From NCBI RefSeq assembly GCF_900537075.1, contig NZ_UNRA01000002.1, forward strand, positions 421,249-485,248: a DNA stretch of 64,000 nucleotides, given 5' to 3'. Below, piece after piece: positions 63,295-64,000 of the stretch; the first letter of the stretch is position 1, and each line of letters opens with the position of its first letter. Both the position numbers and the translations under genes were made by a program. Source of the DNA: Tropicibacter sp. Alg240-R139. GTDB lineage: Bacteria > Pseudomonadota > Alphaproteobacteria > Rhodobacterales > Rhodobacteraceae. The notes below the pieces were generated by a model. That model was given only the letters and a program-made list of their open reading frames with translations, was not told the origin of the DNA and ran no database searches.

Positions 63295-64000
63295 ATGGCT
63301 GACACTTCGATAGGGACCGCAGCACAGCTGCGCGATCCGAATTACACGCCGGCGCTGCACAAGGCGGTGCCACTTGGCATTCAGCATGTGCTGGCGATGT
63401 TTGTCTCAAACATCACGCCCGCCATCATCATCTCGGGCGCGGCCGGATTTGGTTTTGGCTCTGATGCGGGGGCGCAAGGGTTCCCCGACATGACCTATCT
63501 GATCCAGATGTCGATGCTCTTTGCGGGTATTGCGACTCTGTTTCAGACCATTGGTATGGGTCCAGTGGGCGCGCGCCTGCCCATCGTGCAAGGCACCAGT
63601 TTTGCCTTCATTCCGATCATGATCCCGCTGGTTGCGGGCAAGGGGGTCGAGGCGCTGCCTGCGCTCTTTGGTGGCGTCTTGATCGGCGGGTTGTTCCACA
63701 CGCTGTTGGGGACAGTGATCGGTCGCATCCGCTTTGCTTTGCCGCCTTTGGTGACCGGTCTCGTCGTGACGATGATTGGTCTCTATCTGGTGCGCGTCGG
63801 TATTGAATATGCTGCGGGCGGCGTACCTGCCAAGGCGTTCAACAAACCCGAATACGGCAGCCTGTTGAATTGGTCGGTGGCGCTGGTGGTGATCTTTGTC
63901 ACGCTTGGGATGAAGTTTTTTGCCCGTGGGATGCTGTCGGTTTCGGCGGTGCTGATCGGGATCTTAGCGGGCTACATTTATTCGATGTTCTTTGGTCTGG
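63295..64000 (+). CDS. NCS2-family xanthine/urate permease, partial (C-terminus beyond window)
   Basis: The ATG at 63295 has AAGGGAGGA upstream, and the frame runs off the right edge after about 235 residues. The sequence is membrane-rich and has the NCS2 pattern: PLGIQHVLAMFVSNITPAII, ARLPIVQGTSFAFIP with the conserved Gln-Gly-Thr-Ser, and PPLVTGLVVTMIGLYLV. Members carry xanthine, urate or uracil with protons. Neighbours favour urate or xanthine. It starts 80 bases after allA. Confidence 0.92.
   Translation, partial: MADTSIGTAAQLRDPNYTPALHKAVPLGIQHVLAMFVSNITPAIIISGAAGFGFGSDAGAQGFPDMTYLIQMSMLFAGIATLFQTIGMGPVGARLPIVQGTSFAFIPIMIPLVAGKGVEALPALFGGVLIGGLFHTLLGTVIGRIRFALPPLVTGLVVTMIGLYLVRVGIEYAAGGVPAKAFNKPEYGSLLNWSVALVVIFVTLGMKFFARGMLSVSAVLIGILAGYIYSMFFGL

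Overview
The window looks like a GC-rich alphaproteobacterial chromosome segment, most likely from the Roseobacter group of Rhodobacterales (a Ruegeria- or Phaeobacter-like genome). This is inferred from gene content (PuuD-type urate oxidase, single-domain sugar ABC ATPase, TamA/TamB, ROK-type XylR), codon use and dense gene packing; no rRNA or marker gene confirms it. I see no tRNA, rRNA, CRISPR array, transposase or phage gene.

Layout. (1) 1-6560: a secreted-looking repeat protein running off the left edge, an aminoglycoside-phosphotransferase-fold/GNAT gene pair, an EthD-like protein and two regulators. (2) 7058-36927: a large Wzx/Wzy-type exopolysaccharide region with an initiating sugar transferase, a split Wzz / CpsD-like pair, a flippase, a polymerase, a GT26 enzyme and six further glycosyltransferases. 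Embedded in it on the minus strand is a tightly coupled operon: type I PKS, GT2, formyltransferase-NRPS-luciferase-like hybrid, Sfp-type phosphopantetheinyl transferase, SGNH-like protein, SGNH/glycosidase fusion, GT2. Most of its junctions are 4-base ATGA overlaps. No Wza/OPX exporter is visible. (3) 37107-50183: a xylose regulon with xylBA-mutarotase-diheme peroxidase, a convergent FG-GAP/UnbV gene, ROK regulator xylR, xylFHG, glucokinase and a Gfo/Idh/MocA dehydrogenase. Two matching 23-base palindromes in front of xylB and between xylR and xylF look like XylR operators. (4) 50335-58098: gamma-glutamyltransferase and the tamA-tamB outer-membrane assembly pair. (5) 58269-64000: a purine (urate) breakdown locus with PuuD, LysR regulator, HiuH, allantoinase/OHCU-decarboxylase fusion, ureidoglycolate lyase and an NCS2 permease running off the right edge.

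Working together. The polysaccharide genes should build a lipid-linked repeat unit, flip it and polymerise it. The PKS/NRPS operon inside it carries its own carrier-protein activator, two glycosyltransferases and two esterase/glycosidase-like proteins, so it may make a glycosylated or polysaccharide-attached polyketide-peptide; this is the most interesting system here. The xylose locus imports xylose and converts it to xylulose 5-phosphate. The purine locus takes urate or a precursor to ureidoglycolate and glyoxylate plus urea.

Structural observations: five convergent gene pairs end within 3 bases of each other or overlap, while two others are separated by copies of the same ~50-base intergenic repeat plus a GC-rich hairpin.
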